This document shows, piece by piece, positions 44,647 to 54,124 of a stretch of DNA of 64,000 nucleotides. Under the pieces are notes generated by a model. That model was not told where the DNA came from, searched no databases, and was given only the letters and a program-made list of their open reading frames with translations. How positions within the stretch are numbered: position 1 is the first letter of the stretch; each line of letters opens with the position of its first letter. Both the position numbers and the translations under genes were made by a program. Origin of the DNA: Microbacterium sp. (lineage in GTDB: Bacteria > Actinomycetota > Actinomycetes > Actinomycetales > Microbacteriaceae); assembly GCF_031178445.1 (NCBI RefSeq), contig NZ_JAPSIY010000007.1, positions 124,001-188,000 on the forward strand, written 5' to 3'.

Positions 44647-45393
44647 ATGAACGATTTCGCACAGTCACCCGCTCTGATCCTTCTGCCCGCGGTCGATGTC
44701 GCAGGCGGCAAGGCCGTGCGCCTCACGCAGGGCGAGGCCGGGACGGAGACCAGCTACGGCGACCCCGTCGATGCCGCCGGCGAGTGGGTCGACCAGGGCG
44801 CGCAGTGGATCCACCTCGTCGACCTGGATGCGGCGTTCGGGCGCGGGAGCAACGCGGGCATCCTGCGCAAGGTCATCAAGCAGTACCGCGGCGTGAACGT
44901 CGAGCTCTCCGGCGGCATCCGCGACGACGCGAGTCTCGAGGCCGCGCTCGAATCGGGTGCGAACCGCATCAACCTCGGCACCGCGGCGCTGGAGAATCCC
45001 GAGTGGGCGGCCGACGTCATCGGACGCTACGGTGAGGCCGTCGCCGTCGGGCTCGACGTGCGCGGCACCACCCTCGCCGCGCGCGGATGGACCAAGGACG
45101 GCGGCGACATCTGGGAGGTGCTCGAGCGTCTCGAGGAGGCCGGGTGCAGCCGCTACGTCGTCACCGACGTCACCAAGGACGGAACACTGCGCGGCCCGAA
45201 CCTCGACCTGCTGCGGGAGATCACCTCGCGCACCCCGAAGCCGGTGATCGCCTCCGGCGGCATCTCGAGCCTGGACGACATCGCCGCGCTGCGCGAGCTC
45301 GTGCACCTCGGCGTCGAAGGCGCCATCGTCGGCAAGGCGCTGTACGCGGGCAAGTTCACCCTCGCCGAGGCGCTGGATGTCGCCGGCTTCTGA
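44647..45393 (+). CDS. priA: Phosphoribosyl isomerase A (bifunctional HisA/TrpF)
   Basis: A 248-residue TIM barrel. In actinobacteria PriA performs both the HisA step (ProFAR to PRFAR) and the TrpF step (PRA to CdRP). The catalytic Asp17 lies in [15 protein letters not shown] and the second in [29 protein letters not shown] is typical of PriA. Whether it truly has both activities depends on whether a separate trpF exists elsewhere in the genome. The stop overlaps the next gene by 17 nt. Confidence 0.94.
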   Translation: MNDFAQSPALILLPAVDVAGGKAVRLTQGEAGTETSYGDPVDAAGEWVDQGAQWIHLVDLDAAFGRGSNAGILRKVIKQYRGVNVELSGGIRDDASLEAALESGANRINLGTAALENPEWAADVIGRYGEAVAVGLDVRGTTLAARGWTKDGGDIWEVLERLEEAGCSRYVVTDVTKDGTLRGPNLDLLREITSRTPKPVIASGGISSLDDIAALRELVHLGVEGAIVGKALYAGKFTLAEALDVAGF

Positions 45394-46180
45394 CGGCTGC
45401 GATCACGACACGCCCCACTCGCACGGCGACGTCGGCGACTCGGCGGGAGTGCCGTGGGAGGGGCGCAGCTTCGAGTCCAACCCGCACGCCGCGGATGACG
45501 GCTCCGCAGACCCCGCGCTCCTTTCGGCCCTGCTGAGCTTCCGCGCGGGGGTAGGCAGCCAGGCCGAGGTCGTCGATGCGTTCCGTGACGCGCGAGTGCT
45601 CGTGCCCCTCGTCGCGGAGAAGGGCGAGGAGGGCGTGGGCCCGACCGGGCTGAAGGTCGACAAGACGCAGGAGCTCTCGATCGTCACGGTCGCCGCTCCC
45701 GACGGTCGCCGCGTGCAGCCCGTCTTCTCGTCGGTCGAGACGATGGCACGGTGGGATGCCACGGCGCGGCCGATCCCCGTCGAGGCCAAGCGTGTGGCCC
45801 TGTCGGCGTCAAGTGAGCAGACCGACCTGATCGTGCTCGACCCGGCGTCCGACACCGAATTCGTGCTCCGCCGGCCCGCGGTGTGGGCCATCGCCCAGGG
45901 TCAGCGGTGGGAACCGAGCTTCCTTTCGCCGGAGGTGTTCACGGCGCTCCAGCAGAGCGTCGCGCACGAGCTGGCGGTGATCGACGTGTCGGTGGGCGCG
46001 GGAGACCCCGACGCGCGCATGCGAGGCCCGGAGCTGATCGTCACCCTCGAGCTGGCGGACGGCCTCGAACGCGAGACGCTGGATGCGGTGCTCGCGCGTC
46101 TGGCTCAGCGCTGGGCGGCCGACGACCGCATCGCCGTGCTCGTCGACTCGCTGACCGTGAAGCTCACCAAGGCCGCCTGA
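45377..46180 (+). CDS. SseB-like protein
   Basis: A 267-residue protein matching the SseB N-terminal domain family ([33 protein letters not shown], then [20 protein letters not shown] and [19 protein letters not shown]). Such proteins accompany hisA/priA in many Microbacteriaceae and related genera, but no function has been demonstrated that I know of. No signal peptide, TM helix or catalytic motif is evident. It overlaps priA by 17 nt and is probably cotranscribed. The first 25 residues are His/Asp-rich. Confidence 0.8.
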   Translation: MSPASDGCDHDTPHSHGDVGDSAGVPWEGRSFESNPHAADDGSADPALLSALLSFRAGVGSQAEVVDAFRDARVLVPLVAEKGEEGVGPTGLKVDKTQELSIVTVAAPDGRRVQPVFSSVETMARWDATARPIPVEAKRVALSASSEQTDLIVLDPASDTEFVLRRPAVWAIAQGQRWEPSFLSPEVFTALQQSVAHELAVIDVSVGAGDPDARMRGPELIVTLELADGLERETLDAVLARLAQRWAADDRIAVLVDSLTVKLTKAA

Positions 46181-46203
46181 TCCCGTATCGCTAGAGTGCC
46201 GTC

Positions 46204-46602
46204 ATGCGCAGAGTGCTCGCGGTGGTCGGCCTCGCCCTCGCAGGCCTGCTCGCTGCTGCGTGCTCGCCGGACACGCAAGTCTGCCCCGCGATCGGTTGGA
46301 ACAACCACATCGAGGTGGACGCCACCGCCTTCGGTCAGGACGCGTTCGTGCAGCTGTGCACGGAGGCGGGCTGCTCTCCACAGCCCGGAGCGCACCGGAC
46401 GCTCCCGACGGACCTCTCCGTTCCAAGTCCTGATGCCGGGGCGTTCAGCGTCGGGATGACGGCGCCGGAGTCCGTCACGATCCGCGTCTACGACGCGACG
46501 GGCGCTCTGCTGCATGAGTCCGAGCGCTCGGTCGACTGGACGCATTCACCCGGGCCCTGCGGTGGCCCCAGCACGGCCACTCCGATCGTCCTCGCCCCCT
46601 GA
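46204..46602 (+). CDS. Small putative lipoprotein
   Basis: A 132-residue protein with a lipoprotein signal peptide ending LLAAAC, so Cys20 would be lipidated. The mature chain has four more cysteines (VCPAIGW, QLCTEAGCS, PCGGPS) and a beta-rich region (ESVTIRVYDATGALLHESER) resembling an Ig/CNA-like fold. ATG lies 6 nt after TAGAGT, suggesting leaderless expression. I do not recognise the family. Confidence 0.7.
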   Translation: MRRVLAVVGLALAGLLAAACSPDTQVCPAIGWNNHIEVDATAFGQDAFVQLCTEAGCSPQPGAHRTLPTDLSVPSPDAGAFSVGMTAPESVTIRVYDATGALLHESERSVDWTHSPGPCGGPSTATPIVLAP

Positions 46603-46617
46603 CCCCGCCGATCCTTC

Positions 46618-46738
46618 CCCCCCCCCCAAGGTCAAGCAGCACGGAGCGGAGGCCGGGCGGTTCCCGGAGCGAGCATCGGGGAGGGACCCGCGCAGCGGGA
46701 GGGGCACCCGTTCTGCGAGCGCAGGGAACCTCCCGGCC
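46618..46738. repeat. C-run and 15-bp inverted repeat in convergent gap
   Basis: A run of C residues (about 11, from 46618) is followed by a 15-bp inverted repeat with one mismatch (46651-46665 and 46724-46738) whose arms are 58 nt apart. It fills most of the 151-bp gap between a lipoprotein gene and the convergent DUF1844 gene. It may end both transcripts or be a dispersed intergenic repeat. Confidence 0.55.
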
Positions 46739-46753
46739 GAAGCGGAATGAGGA

Positions 46754-47146
46754 TTAGTTGACCGGCCCCGTCCACTTCTCGCCGGGCCCCTTGCCGATCG
46801 GATCGGGGATCACCGACGCCTCGCGGAACGCGAGCTGAAGTGAGCGAAGTCCATCGCGCAGTGAGCGAGCGTGCATATCGCTGATCTCCGGAGCCCCGGC
46901 CGTGATGAGACCCGCGAGCGCGTTGATGAGCTTGCGCGCCTCGTCGAGATCCAACTGGTTCTCGGGGTCGTCTGCGAGTCCGACCTTCACTGCCGCCGCG
47001 CTCATCAGGTGCACGGCCGTCGTGGTGATCACCTCGACGGCGGCGACATCCGCGATGTCCCTGGTGGCGGCTTCAGCCGCCTCCTCCTGCTTCTCCCAGC
47101 GCTCGTGGCGCTCGTCGTCTGCGGCATCCGATCCCGGAATCGTCAC
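46754..47146 (-). CDS. DUF1844 domain protein
   Basis: A 130-residue helical protein of the DUF1844 family: a polar, acidic N-terminus, then TTTAVHLMSAAAVKVGLADDPE and LDEARKLINALAGLITAG. The gene is commonly found divergent from or next to infC in actinobacteria. The GTG at 47146 is the only good start; codons further upstream lie in the infC leader. Its role is unknown. Confidence 0.82.
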   Translation of the reverse strand: MTIPGSDAADDERHERWEKQEEAAEAATRDIADVAAVEVITTTAVHLMSAAAVKVGLADDPENQLDLDEARKLINALAGLITAGAPEISDMHARSLRDGLRSLQLAFREASVIPDPIGKGPGEKWTGPVN

Positions 47147-47163
47147 TTCGTGGTGCTTTCTGG

Positions 47164-47408
47164 TAGACTTCTGCGGGCTTCGGAGTGTCATGCTCCGATA
47201 CGAAAGAGGATTCAATTCCCACCCGCGCTTGCCGTTCCAGGCTACCGGGTCTTGTGCTCCGCCGGCTTCACGCCGGTAGGCCGGTGCTCGCACCGGCGAA
47301 CGGGCACGGAGCCGGCTTCTGAGACGCCGGCATGGGTGGGGTGACTTCTGTTTCGCCCGAGGCGCGGACCGCGTCCCGGTGGCCGAAACCACGTCTAAGG
47401 AGCTCCGC
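47164..47408 (+). promoter_or_regulatory. Structured leader of infC-rpmI-rplT
   Basis: An extended -10, TGGTAGACT (47161-47169), should start a transcript near 47176, leaving about 230 nt of leader. It can form CCGGC/GCCGG (47262-47276), CCGGTG/CACCGG (47281-47296) and GCCGGC/GCCGGC (47311-47331) stem-loops. Leaders of infC-rpmI-rplT operons in other bacteria bind L20 or respond to IF3; this one is probably an autoregulatory site but I cannot match it to a known family. Confidence 0.6.
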
Positions 47409-48014
<606 letters not shown>

Positions 48015-48087
48015 TCCGCCCCTAGTCTCCCGCTCCCAGCGGGTTACCCACCGTCGCCCTGCTGGGCGCCACACGAAGGAAGAGAAG

Positions 48088-48282
48088 ATGCCGAAGCAGA
48101 AGACCCACTCGGGTGCGAAGAAGCGCTTCAAGATCACCGGAAGCGGCAAGCTGAAGAAGCAGCAGGCCGGAATGCGCCACAACCTCGAGCACAAGTCGAG
48201 CCGCCGCACCCGCCGCCTCAACCAGGACCAGGTGCTGTCGGCCAACGACACCAAGGTCGCGAAGAAGCTTCTCGGTCGCTGA
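48088..48282 (+). CDS. rpmI: Ribosomal protein bL35
   Basis: A 64-residue basic ribosomal protein: [19 protein letters not shown] and the C-terminal LGR are complete. GAAGGAAGAGA precedes the ATG. A TAGTCT box and a small stem (CCCAGC with GCTGGG) lie in the 73-bp gap after infC, so extra control between infC and rpmI is possible. Confidence 0.97.
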   Translation: MPKQKTHSGAKKRFKITGSGKLKKQQAGMRHNLEHKSSRRTRRLNQDQVLSANDTKVAKKLLGR

Positions 48283-48313
48283 GCGCCGAGCGCACGGATA
48301 GGAATACACGAAA

Positions 48314-48700
48314 ATGGCAAGAGTCAAGCGCGCAGTCAACGCGCACAAGAAGCGTCGCGTCATCCTCGAGCGTGCCTCGGGTTACCGTGGCCAGCGTTCG
48401 CGTCTGTACCGCAAGGCGAAGGAGCAGGTCACCCACTCGCTCGTCTACGCGTACCGTGACCGTCGCAAGCGCAAGGGCGACTTCCGTCGTCTGTGGATCC
48501 AGCGCATCAACGCCGCTGCCCGCCAGAACGGCATCACCTACAACCGCTTCATGCAGGGCCTCGGCCTCGCCGGCGTGCAGGTCGACCGTCGCATGCTCGC
48601 CGAGCTCGCCGTGACCGACGCCGCCGCGTTCGCGTCGCTGGTCGAGACCGCGAAGAAGGCTCTGCCCTCGGACGTCAACGCTCCGAAGTCGGCTGCCTGA
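48314..48700 (+). CDS. rplT: Ribosomal protein bL20
   Basis: A 128-residue ribosomal protein that initiates 50S assembly and, in several bacteria, represses its own operon through the leader. [20 protein letters not shown] and [18 protein letters not shown] are signatures. The length is normal. It ends the infC unit and is followed by a hairpin terminator. Confidence 0.97.
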   Translation: MARVKRAVNAHKKRRVILERASGYRGQRSRLYRKAKEQVTHSLVYAYRDRRKRKGDFRRLWIQRINAAARQNGITYNRFMQGLGLAGVQVDRRMLAELAVTDAAAFASLVETAKKALPSDVNAPKSAA

Positions 48701-48714
48701 TCGAATCGACGAGA

Positions 48715-48746
48715 AACGGGCGTCTCCCTTCGGGGAGGCGCCCGTT
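48715..48746 (+). terminator. Terminator of the infC-rpmI-rplT unit
   Basis: A 14-bp stem with one G-T pair (48715-48728 with 48733-48746) closed by the stable tetraloop TTCG, 14 nt after the rplT stop. Confidence 0.85.
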
Positions 48747-48776
48747 CGCGCATCCCGCACGGCCTAAGCTGATGTC

Positions 48777-49604
48777 GTGCTCGAGAACCCCCGATCGCCC
48801 CGTGTCCGCGCGGTCGCCAAGCTGACCAAGCGCAGCGCCCGCACCGAAACCGGTCTCTTCCTGCTCGAGGGCCCCCAGGCGGTCCGCGAGGCGCTCACCT
48901 ACCTGCCCGACGCCATCGTCGAGCTCTTCGCGACGCCGACCGGGTGGGAGAAGCACGCCGACGTGCGAGCGCTGGCCGCGGATGCCGACGTCGAGGTCGA
49001 GTACGTCACCGAGGACGTGCTCTCCGCGATGGCCGACACGGTGACACCTCAGGGCATCGTCGCGGTCGCCAGGCAGACCCCGACCTCGGTCCGCGACATC
49101 TTCGGGGCATCCCCGCGTCTCGTCGCGATCTGCGAGGAGGTGCGCGATCCCGGCAACCTCGGCACGATCATCCGGGCCGCGGATGCGGCGGGTGCGGATG
49201 CCGTGGTGCTGACAGGGCGCACGGTCGATCCGTACAACCCCAAGGTCGTTCGTTCGACCACGGGGTCGCTGTTCCACCTGCCGCTCTCGGTCGGGGGAGA
49301 CCTCTACGACGTCATCAGGCGCGCCCACAGCGCAGGCCTGCAGGTGCTCGCCGCCGACGTGAAGGGCGACGATCTCCTCGCCGCGCGCGCGGACGGCGTG
49401 CTGGACCGACCGACCGCCTGGCTGTTCGGCAACGAGGCGCGAGGCCTCGACGAGGACGCCCTCGGGCTCGCCGACCGCTCGCTGCGGCTTCCGATCTTCG
49501 GCCGTGCCGAGTCGCTGAACCTTGCCACCGCAGCGAGCGTCTGCCTCTACGAAAGCGCGTTCGCACAGCGCGCGAACGGCAGAACCGCGGTCACGAATCG
49601 GTAA
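48777..49604 (+). CDS. SpoU/TrmH-family rRNA 2'-O-methyltransferase
   Basis: A 275-residue SPOUT methyltransferase. The N-terminal RNA-binding domain (RAVAKLTKRSARTETGLFLLEGPQAVREAL) precedes the knot: EEVRDPGNLGTIIRAADAAGADAVVL, WLFGNEARGL and LPIFGRAESLNLATAASV, which form the SAM-binding trefoil. It likely modifies 23S rRNA, as do neighbours of rplT in many genomes. The GTG start lies 6 nt after TAAGCT, suggesting leaderless expression. The exact target base is not predictable; thiostrepton-resistance TsnR is a relative. Confidence 0.9.
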   Translation: MLENPRSPRVRAVAKLTKRSARTETGLFLLEGPQAVREALTYLPDAIVELFATPTGWEKHADVRALAADADVEVEYVTEDVLSAMADTVTPQGIVAVARQTPTSVRDIFGASPRLVAICEEVRDPGNLGTIIRAADAAGADAVVLTGRTVDPYNPKVVRSTTGSLFHLPLSVGGDLYDVIRRAHSAGLQVLAADVKGDDLLAARADGVLDRPTAWLFGNEARGLDEDALGLADRSLRLPIFGRAESLNLATAASVCLYESAFAQRANGRTAVTNR

Positions 49605-49655
49605 CCACGTGCACGCCGCTTCGCGGGCCCGGCCGGTTGCTCCTAGTCTGTTCTC

Positions 49656-50405
49656 ATGGCAGAGAGCAGAGACGCCCTCGTGGTGGTCGAGAACGTGCAG
49701 AAGCACTACGGTGATTTTCAGGCTCTGAAGGACATCGACCTCACGGTCGACAAGGGCGAGGTCGTCGTCGTCATCGGGCCGTCCGGATCCGGGAAGTCGA
49801 CGCTGTGCCGCACGATCAACCGGCTCGAGACCATCACGAGCGGAACCATCAGCATCGACGGCAAGCCCCTCCCCGCCGAGGGCAAGGGCCTCGCGCACCT
49901 GCGTGCCGAGGTGGGGATGGTGTTCCAGTCGTTCAACCTCTTCGCCCACCTGACGATCCTCGAGAACGTCACTCTCGGGCCGATCAAGGTGCGCGGCGTG
50001 AAGAAGGCCGACGCCGAGAAGGAGGCCATGGCGCTGCTCGAGCGCGTCGGCGTCGCCCAGCAGGCGTCGAAGCTGCCGGCGCAGCTGTCGGGCGGCCAGC
50101 AGCAGCGCGTCGCGATCGCGCGCGCCCTGGCCATGCATCCGAAGGTGATGCTGTTCGACGAGCCGACCAGCGCGCTCGACCCCGAGATGATCAACGAGGT
50201 GCTCGACGTGATGATCGGGCTCGCCAAGGACGGCATGACGATGATCGTCGTCACCCATGAGATGGGCTTCGCCCGCAAGGCGGCGAACCGCGTGGTCTTC
50301 ATGGCCGACGGGCAGATCGTCGAGGAGGCGACTCCCGAGGAGTTCTTCACGAACCCGAAGAGCGACAGGGCCAAGGACTTCCTCTCGAAGCTGCTCACCC
50401 ACTGA
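49656..50405 (+). CDS. gluA: Polar amino acid (glutamate-type) ABC transporter ATPase
   Basis: A 249-residue ATPase with Walker [10 protein letters not shown] (41-49), signature LSGGQQQR near 146, Walker [15 protein letters not shown] and H-loop VTHEMGFA. It is closest in style to GlnQ/GluA. Three genes for the rest of the uptake system follow. The ATG lies 6 nt after TAGTCT, so leaderless transcription is likely. The unit sits between the rRNA methyltransferase and pheS. Confidence 0.92.
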   Translation: MAESRDALVVVENVQKHYGDFQALKDIDLTVDKGEVVVVIGPSGSGKSTLCRTINRLETITSGTISIDGKPLPAEGKGLAHLRAEVGMVFQSFNLFAHLTILENVTLGPIKVRGVKKADAEKEAMALLERVGVAQQASKLPAQLSGGQQQRVAIARALAMHPKVMLFDEPTSALDPEMINEVLDVMIGLAKDGMTMIVVTHEMGFARKAANRVVFMADGQIVEEATPEEFFTNPKSDRAKDFLSKLLTH

Positions 50406-50454
50406 CCTTCCCTCCGCAGAGATCCTGCGAACACAGCACACGAAGGAGACGCAC

Positions 50455-51372
50455 ATGCGACGCACCAAGACTCTGGCGGCGGTCGGCATCGCCACCACCG
50501 CCCTGCTCGCCCTGACCGCCTGCAACAGCGGCAGCCCGACGAGCCCGGGCGGCGGCGGAGAAGGCGGCGGCGAAGGAGACAAGCCGACGTACGAGGTCGC
50601 CCAGGACGTCACGCTCGAGGGCAGCCCGACCTACGATGCGATGGTCGAGCGCGGCGGCCCCGTGATCGGCGTCAAAGAGGACCAGCCCAACCTCGGCTAC
50701 CTCGACGTGACGACCGGTGAGCGCAGCGGCTTCGACATCGAGATCGCCCGCTGGATCGCCGCCTCGCTCGGATTCGAAGAGGGCGACATCACGTACGAGC
50801 CGATCGCGTCGGCCAACCGCGAGCAGGCGCTCGTGAACGGCGACATCGACTACTACGTCGGCACCTACTCGATCACCGACTCGCGCAAGGAGCAGATCGA
50901 CTTCGCGGGTCCCTACTTCGTCACCGGACAGGGCTTCCTCGTCTCCGCGGACAGCGAGATGACCGAGGTGAACGACGTCTCCGACTTCAACGGCATGACG
51001 GTCTGCTCGGCGACGGGCTCCACGCCGATCTCCAACATCAAGGAGAACTTCCCCGAGATCAAGACGCAGGAGTACGACATCTACTCGCAGTGTGTCGAGG
51101 ACCTGCTGGCCGGCAAGGTCGATGCGGTCACCACGGACGCCGCCATCCTCATCGGCTACGCCGCGCAGAACCCCGACGAGCTGAAGGTGCTGGACGGCCT
51201 GTTCACCGAGGAGCGCTACGGCGTCGGCATCCCTAAGGGCGACACCGCTCTGCTGGAGCACATCAACACCCTGTTCACCGAGGGCGGCGACACCTGGCAG
51301 GCCATCTTCGACGCGACGCTCGGCCAGTCGGGCATCGAGGTCGAGCAGCCGGCAGTCGACGCGGTCGAGTAA
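50455..51372 (+). CDS. gluB: Glutamate-type ABC transporter substrate-binding lipoprotein
   Basis: A 305-residue extracellular binding protein. The signal peptide ends LTAC with lipidated Cys23, followed by a Gly-rich spacer. The bilobed domain holds IGVKEDQPNLGYLD, GFDIEIARWIAASLG, VGTYSITDSRKEQIDFAGPY and CSATGSTPISNI. It is of the GluB/GlnH family; glutamate, glutamine or aspartate are likely ligands but cannot be told apart. GAAGGAGA precedes the ATG. A strong hairpin follows the gene, typical of binding-protein mRNAs that need higher yield. Confidence 0.92.
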   Translation: MRRTKTLAAVGIATTALLALTACNSGSPTSPGGGGEGGGEGDKPTYEVAQDVTLEGSPTYDAMVERGGPVIGVKEDQPNLGYLDVTTGERSGFDIEIARWIAASLGFEEGDITYEPIASANREQALVNGDIDYYVGTYSITDSRKEQIDFAGPYFVTGQGFLVSADSEMTEVNDVSDFNGMTVCSATGSTPISNIKENFPEIKTQEYDIYSQCVEDLLAGKVDAVTTDAAILIGYAAQNPDELKVLDGLFTEERYGVGIPKGDTALLEHINTLFTEGGDTWQAIFDATLGQSGIEVEQPAVDAVE

Positions 51373-51380
51373 TCCTGATC

Positions 51381-51412
51381 GGTGGGAAGCACGCACCGCC
51401 GTGCTTCCCACC
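51381..51412 (+). terminator. Intercistronic hairpin between gluB and gluC
   Basis: A perfect 13-bp stem (GGTGGGAAGCACG with its complement, 51381-51393 and 51400-51412) with a 6-nt loop sits 8 nt after the gluB stop. It probably stabilises the gluAB segment of the mRNA or ends part of the transcripts, so that binding protein exceeds permease. Confidence 0.8.
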
Positions 51413-51435
51413 GTCATCTCAGAGAGGGAGGGCGC

Positions 51436-52092
51436 GTGGACGCCATCTTCGGCAACCTCGACCTGTGGCGCGAGGGGATCACGTACACCCTGCTGGTGTT
51501 CTTCTTCGGCGGCATCATCGCCCTGGTGCTCGGCACCATCGTGGGTGCCATGCGGGTCTCGCCGGTGCCCATCGCGCGCGCGGTCGGCACGGCGTACGTC
51601 ACACTCGTGCGCAACACCCCGCTGACCCTCGTCTTCTTCTTCTTCGTCTTCGGGTACAGCGCCCTCGCGCTGCCCACACTGTCGAACACGGTGCTCGCCA
51701 TCCTCGCTATCGGCGTGTACACCGCCACATACGTCGCCGAGACGCTGCGCGCCGGTATCAACACCGTCCCTGTCGGTCAGGCCGAAGCCGCGCGCGCCAT
51801 CGGGCTGCCCTTCGGGCAGGTGATGACGCAGGTCGTGCTGCCGCAGGCGTTCCGGTCTGTCGTGCCGCCGATGATGAGCGTGTTCATCGCCCTGCTGAAG
51901 AACACCACGGTCGCCGCCGGCTTCTCGATCGCGGTGCTTCCGCAGTTGCAGTCCACGATCTCCAACTCGCACACGCGCCCCGGCAGCCCGATGGAGGTCC
52001 TGCTCTGGGTCGCCGTCATCTTCGTCGCGCTGGTGCTGCTGCTGACCTGGCTGCAGCGAACTCTCGAGAACCGGTGGAGGATCGCCCGATGA
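51436..52092 (+). CDS. gluC: Glutamate-type ABC transporter permease
   Basis: A 218-residue His/Glu/Gln/Arg/opine-family permease with about five TM helices. The EAA loop contacting the ATPase is AEAARAIGLPFGQVMTQVVLPQAFRSVVPP. The GTG start follows GAGGGAG. Its stop overlaps gluD by ATGA, so the two permeases probably form a heterodimer. Confidence 0.92.
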   Translation: MDAIFGNLDLWREGITYTLLVFFFGGIIALVLGTIVGAMRVSPVPIARAVGTAYVTLVRNTPLTLVFFFFVFGYSALALPTLSNTVLAILAIGVYTATYVAETLRAGINTVPVGQAEAARAIGLPFGQVMTQVVLPQAFRSVVPPMMSVFIALLKNTTVAAGFSIAVLPQLQSTISNSHTRPGSPMEVLLWVAVIFVALVLLLTWLQRTLENRWRIAR

Positions 52093-53012
52093 GCTCCGTC
52101 CTCTTCGACGTCCCAGGCCCCCGTGCCCGGCGCCGCAACATGATCCTTGCGATCGCGACCATCGTCGTGGTCGTCGCGATCATCGCCTTCCTCATCTGGC
52201 GCCTTTCGCTGACCAACCAGTTCAGCGCGGCCAAGTGGAACGTGTTCACCTATACAGCCGTGTGGTCGTCGATCGGCCAGATGCTGCTGAACACCCTGCG
52301 CGCCTTCGCACTGGCCGCCGTCCTGAGTCTCGCGCTGGGCTTCCTGCTCGCCATCGGGCGCGTCTCCGACCACGTGTGGGTTCGAGTGCCGGTGACGGTG
52401 GTCACCGAGGCGTTCCGCGCCGTGCCGGTGCTCGTCATGATGATGATCCTCTACTACGGCCTGCCGACGCTCGGCGTGAAGACCGACCCGTACTGGGCCG
52501 TCGTCATCGCACTCATGCTGTACAACGGATCGGTCCTCGCTGAGGCGCTGCGAGCCGGCATCGAGTCGCTGCCGCGCGGGCAGCGAGAGGCCGGCTATGC
52601 GATCGGCCTGCGCAAGAGCGGGGTGATGGCGCTGATCCTGCTGCCGCAGGCGGTCAGGGCCATGCTGCCGGTCATCGTGGCACAGCTGGTGGTGGCGATG
52701 AAGGACACCGCTCTCGGGTTCATCATCACCTACCAGGAGCTGCTGTACTACGCCAAGCTGCTCAGCTCGCAGCAGGGCCGGCCGATCCTGCAGGCCGCGC
52801 TGATCATCGGTGGCATCTACATCGTGATGTGCCTCATCCTTTCCGGCATCGCGAAGTGGCTCGAGATCCGCACTCGCCGGTCTCCGAAGCTGAAGGCGTA
52901 CCCCCGTGACGAGGGCGACGACGATCCGCGCATCCACGGCGGCGGGACCGACACCGAGCTCATCGCGCTCCAGCGCGGAACCGGCGGCGCCGGCGGCGCA
53001 CCCACTCCGTGA
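52089..53012 (+). CDS. gluD: Glutamate-type ABC transporter permease (second)
   Basis: A 307-residue permease. After a longer N-terminus with one TM helix (IAIVVVVAIIAFLIW-like), the core includes RGQREAGYAIGLRKSGVMALILLPQAVRAMLP, the EAA loop. The last 45 residues are charged and polar (KAYPRDEGDDDPRIHGGGTDTE), a cytoplasmic extension as in C. glutamicum GluD. It overlaps gluC and ends 71 bp before pheS. Confidence 0.92.
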   Translation: MSSVLFDVPGPRARRRNMILAIATIVVVVAIIAFLIWRLSLTNQFSAAKWNVFTYTAVWSSIGQMLLNTLRAFALAAVLSLALGFLLAIGRVSDHVWVRVPVTVVTEAFRAVPVLVMMMILYYGLPTLGVKTDPYWAVVIALMLYNGSVLAEALRAGIESLPRGQREAGYAIGLRKSGVMALILLPQAVRAMLPVIVAQLVVAMKDTALGFIITYQELLYYAKLLSSQQGRPILQAALIIGGIYIVMCLILSGIAKWLEIRTRRSPKLKAYPRDEGDDDPRIHGGGTDTELIALQRGTGGAGGAPTP

Positions 53013-53083
53013 GGCGACCGGTCGGCATCGGAGGCGTCGTCCTGTGACGGGTGGCGTCCGGTGCCCCGGTAGACTCTGATGTC

Positions 53084-54124
53084 GTGTCCGACACTCCCGA
53101 AATCACGCCCGAGGCGGTGGAATCCGCGGTCGCCGCAGCGGTCGCCGCGATCGAGTCCGCAGCCGACACCGCCGAGCTGAAGGCCGTACGCGCCGCACAT
53201 GTCGCCGAGGGCTCGCCCCTCGCGGTGCTGAACGCGTCCATGCGCCATGTCGCTCCCGAGCACAAGGCCACGTTCGGCAAGCTCATCGGACAGGGCCGCG
53301 GAAGGGTGACGCAGGCCCTCGCCGCGAAGGAAGAGGAGCTGGCTGCGGCCGAGACCGCCGCGCGCCTGGAGGCGGAGCGCGTGGACATCACCGCCGTAGC
53401 CTCCCGTTCGCGCGTCGGCGCCCGGCATCCGCTCACCCTGCTGCAGGAGCAGGTGTGCGATGTCTTCGTCGGCATGGGCTGGGAGATCGCGGAAGGCCCG
53501 GAGCTCGAGCACGAGTGGTTCAACTTCGACGCGCTGAACTTCGACGAGGACCACCCCGCGCGTCAGGAGCAGGACACGTTCTACGTCGACCCTGCCGCTC
53601 GTCACCTGGTCATGCGCACGCACACGAGCCCGGTGCAGGTGCGCTCGATGCTCGACCGCGAGCTGCCGATCTACGTGCTGTGCCCGGGGCGCACCTACCG
53701 GACCGACGAGTTCGACGCCACGCACCTTCCGGTGTTCAGCCAGTTCGAGGGGCTGGTCATCGACAAAGGCATCACGATGGCCCATCTGAAGGGCACGCTG
53801 GATCACTTCGCGCGGCAGATGTTCGGTCCCGAGGCCAAGACGCGGCTGCGAACCAACTACTTCCCGTTCACCGAGCCCTCCGCGGAGCTCGACCTGTGGC
53901 ATCCCACCTTCAAGGGCGGTGCGCGCTGGATCGAGTGGGGCGGATGCGGCATGGTGAACCCGAACGTGCTGCGCGCCGCGGGGATCGATCCCGAGGAGTA
54001 CAGCGGGTTCGCGTTCGGAATGGGGATCGAGCGGACCCTGATGTTCCGCAGCGATGTGAAGGACATGCGCGACATGGCCGAGGGCGATGTGCGCTTCAGT
54101 GAGCAGTTCGGGATGGTGGTGTGA
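53084..54124 (+). CDS. pheS: Phenylalanine-tRNA ligase alpha subunit
   Basis: A 346-residue class II synthetase subunit. An N-terminal coiled coil (helix-rich, about 1-100) binds tRNA; motif 2 lies around RTHTSPVQVRSM and RTYRTDEFDATHLPVFSQFEGL, and motif 3 in GFAFGMGIERTLMFR. HPLTLLQEQVCDVFVGMGWE begins the catalytic core. The GTG lies 8 nt after TAGACT. The stop overlaps the pheT start by one base (TGATG). Confidence 0.96.
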   Translation: MSDTPEITPEAVESAVAAAVAAIESAADTAELKAVRAAHVAEGSPLAVLNASMRHVAPEHKATFGKLIGQGRGRVTQALAAKEEELAAAETAARLEAERVDITAVASRSRVGARHPLTLLQEQVCDVFVGMGWEIAEGPELEHEWFNFDALNFDEDHPARQEQDTFYVDPAARHLVMRTHTSPVQVRSMLDRELPIYVLCPGRTYRTDEFDATHLPVFSQFEGLVIDKGITMAHLKGTLDHFARQMFGPEAKTRLRTNYFPFTEPSAELDLWHPTFKGGARWIEWGGCGMVNPNVLRAAGIDPEEYSGFAFGMGIERTLMFRSDVKDMRDMAEGDVRFSEQFGMVV

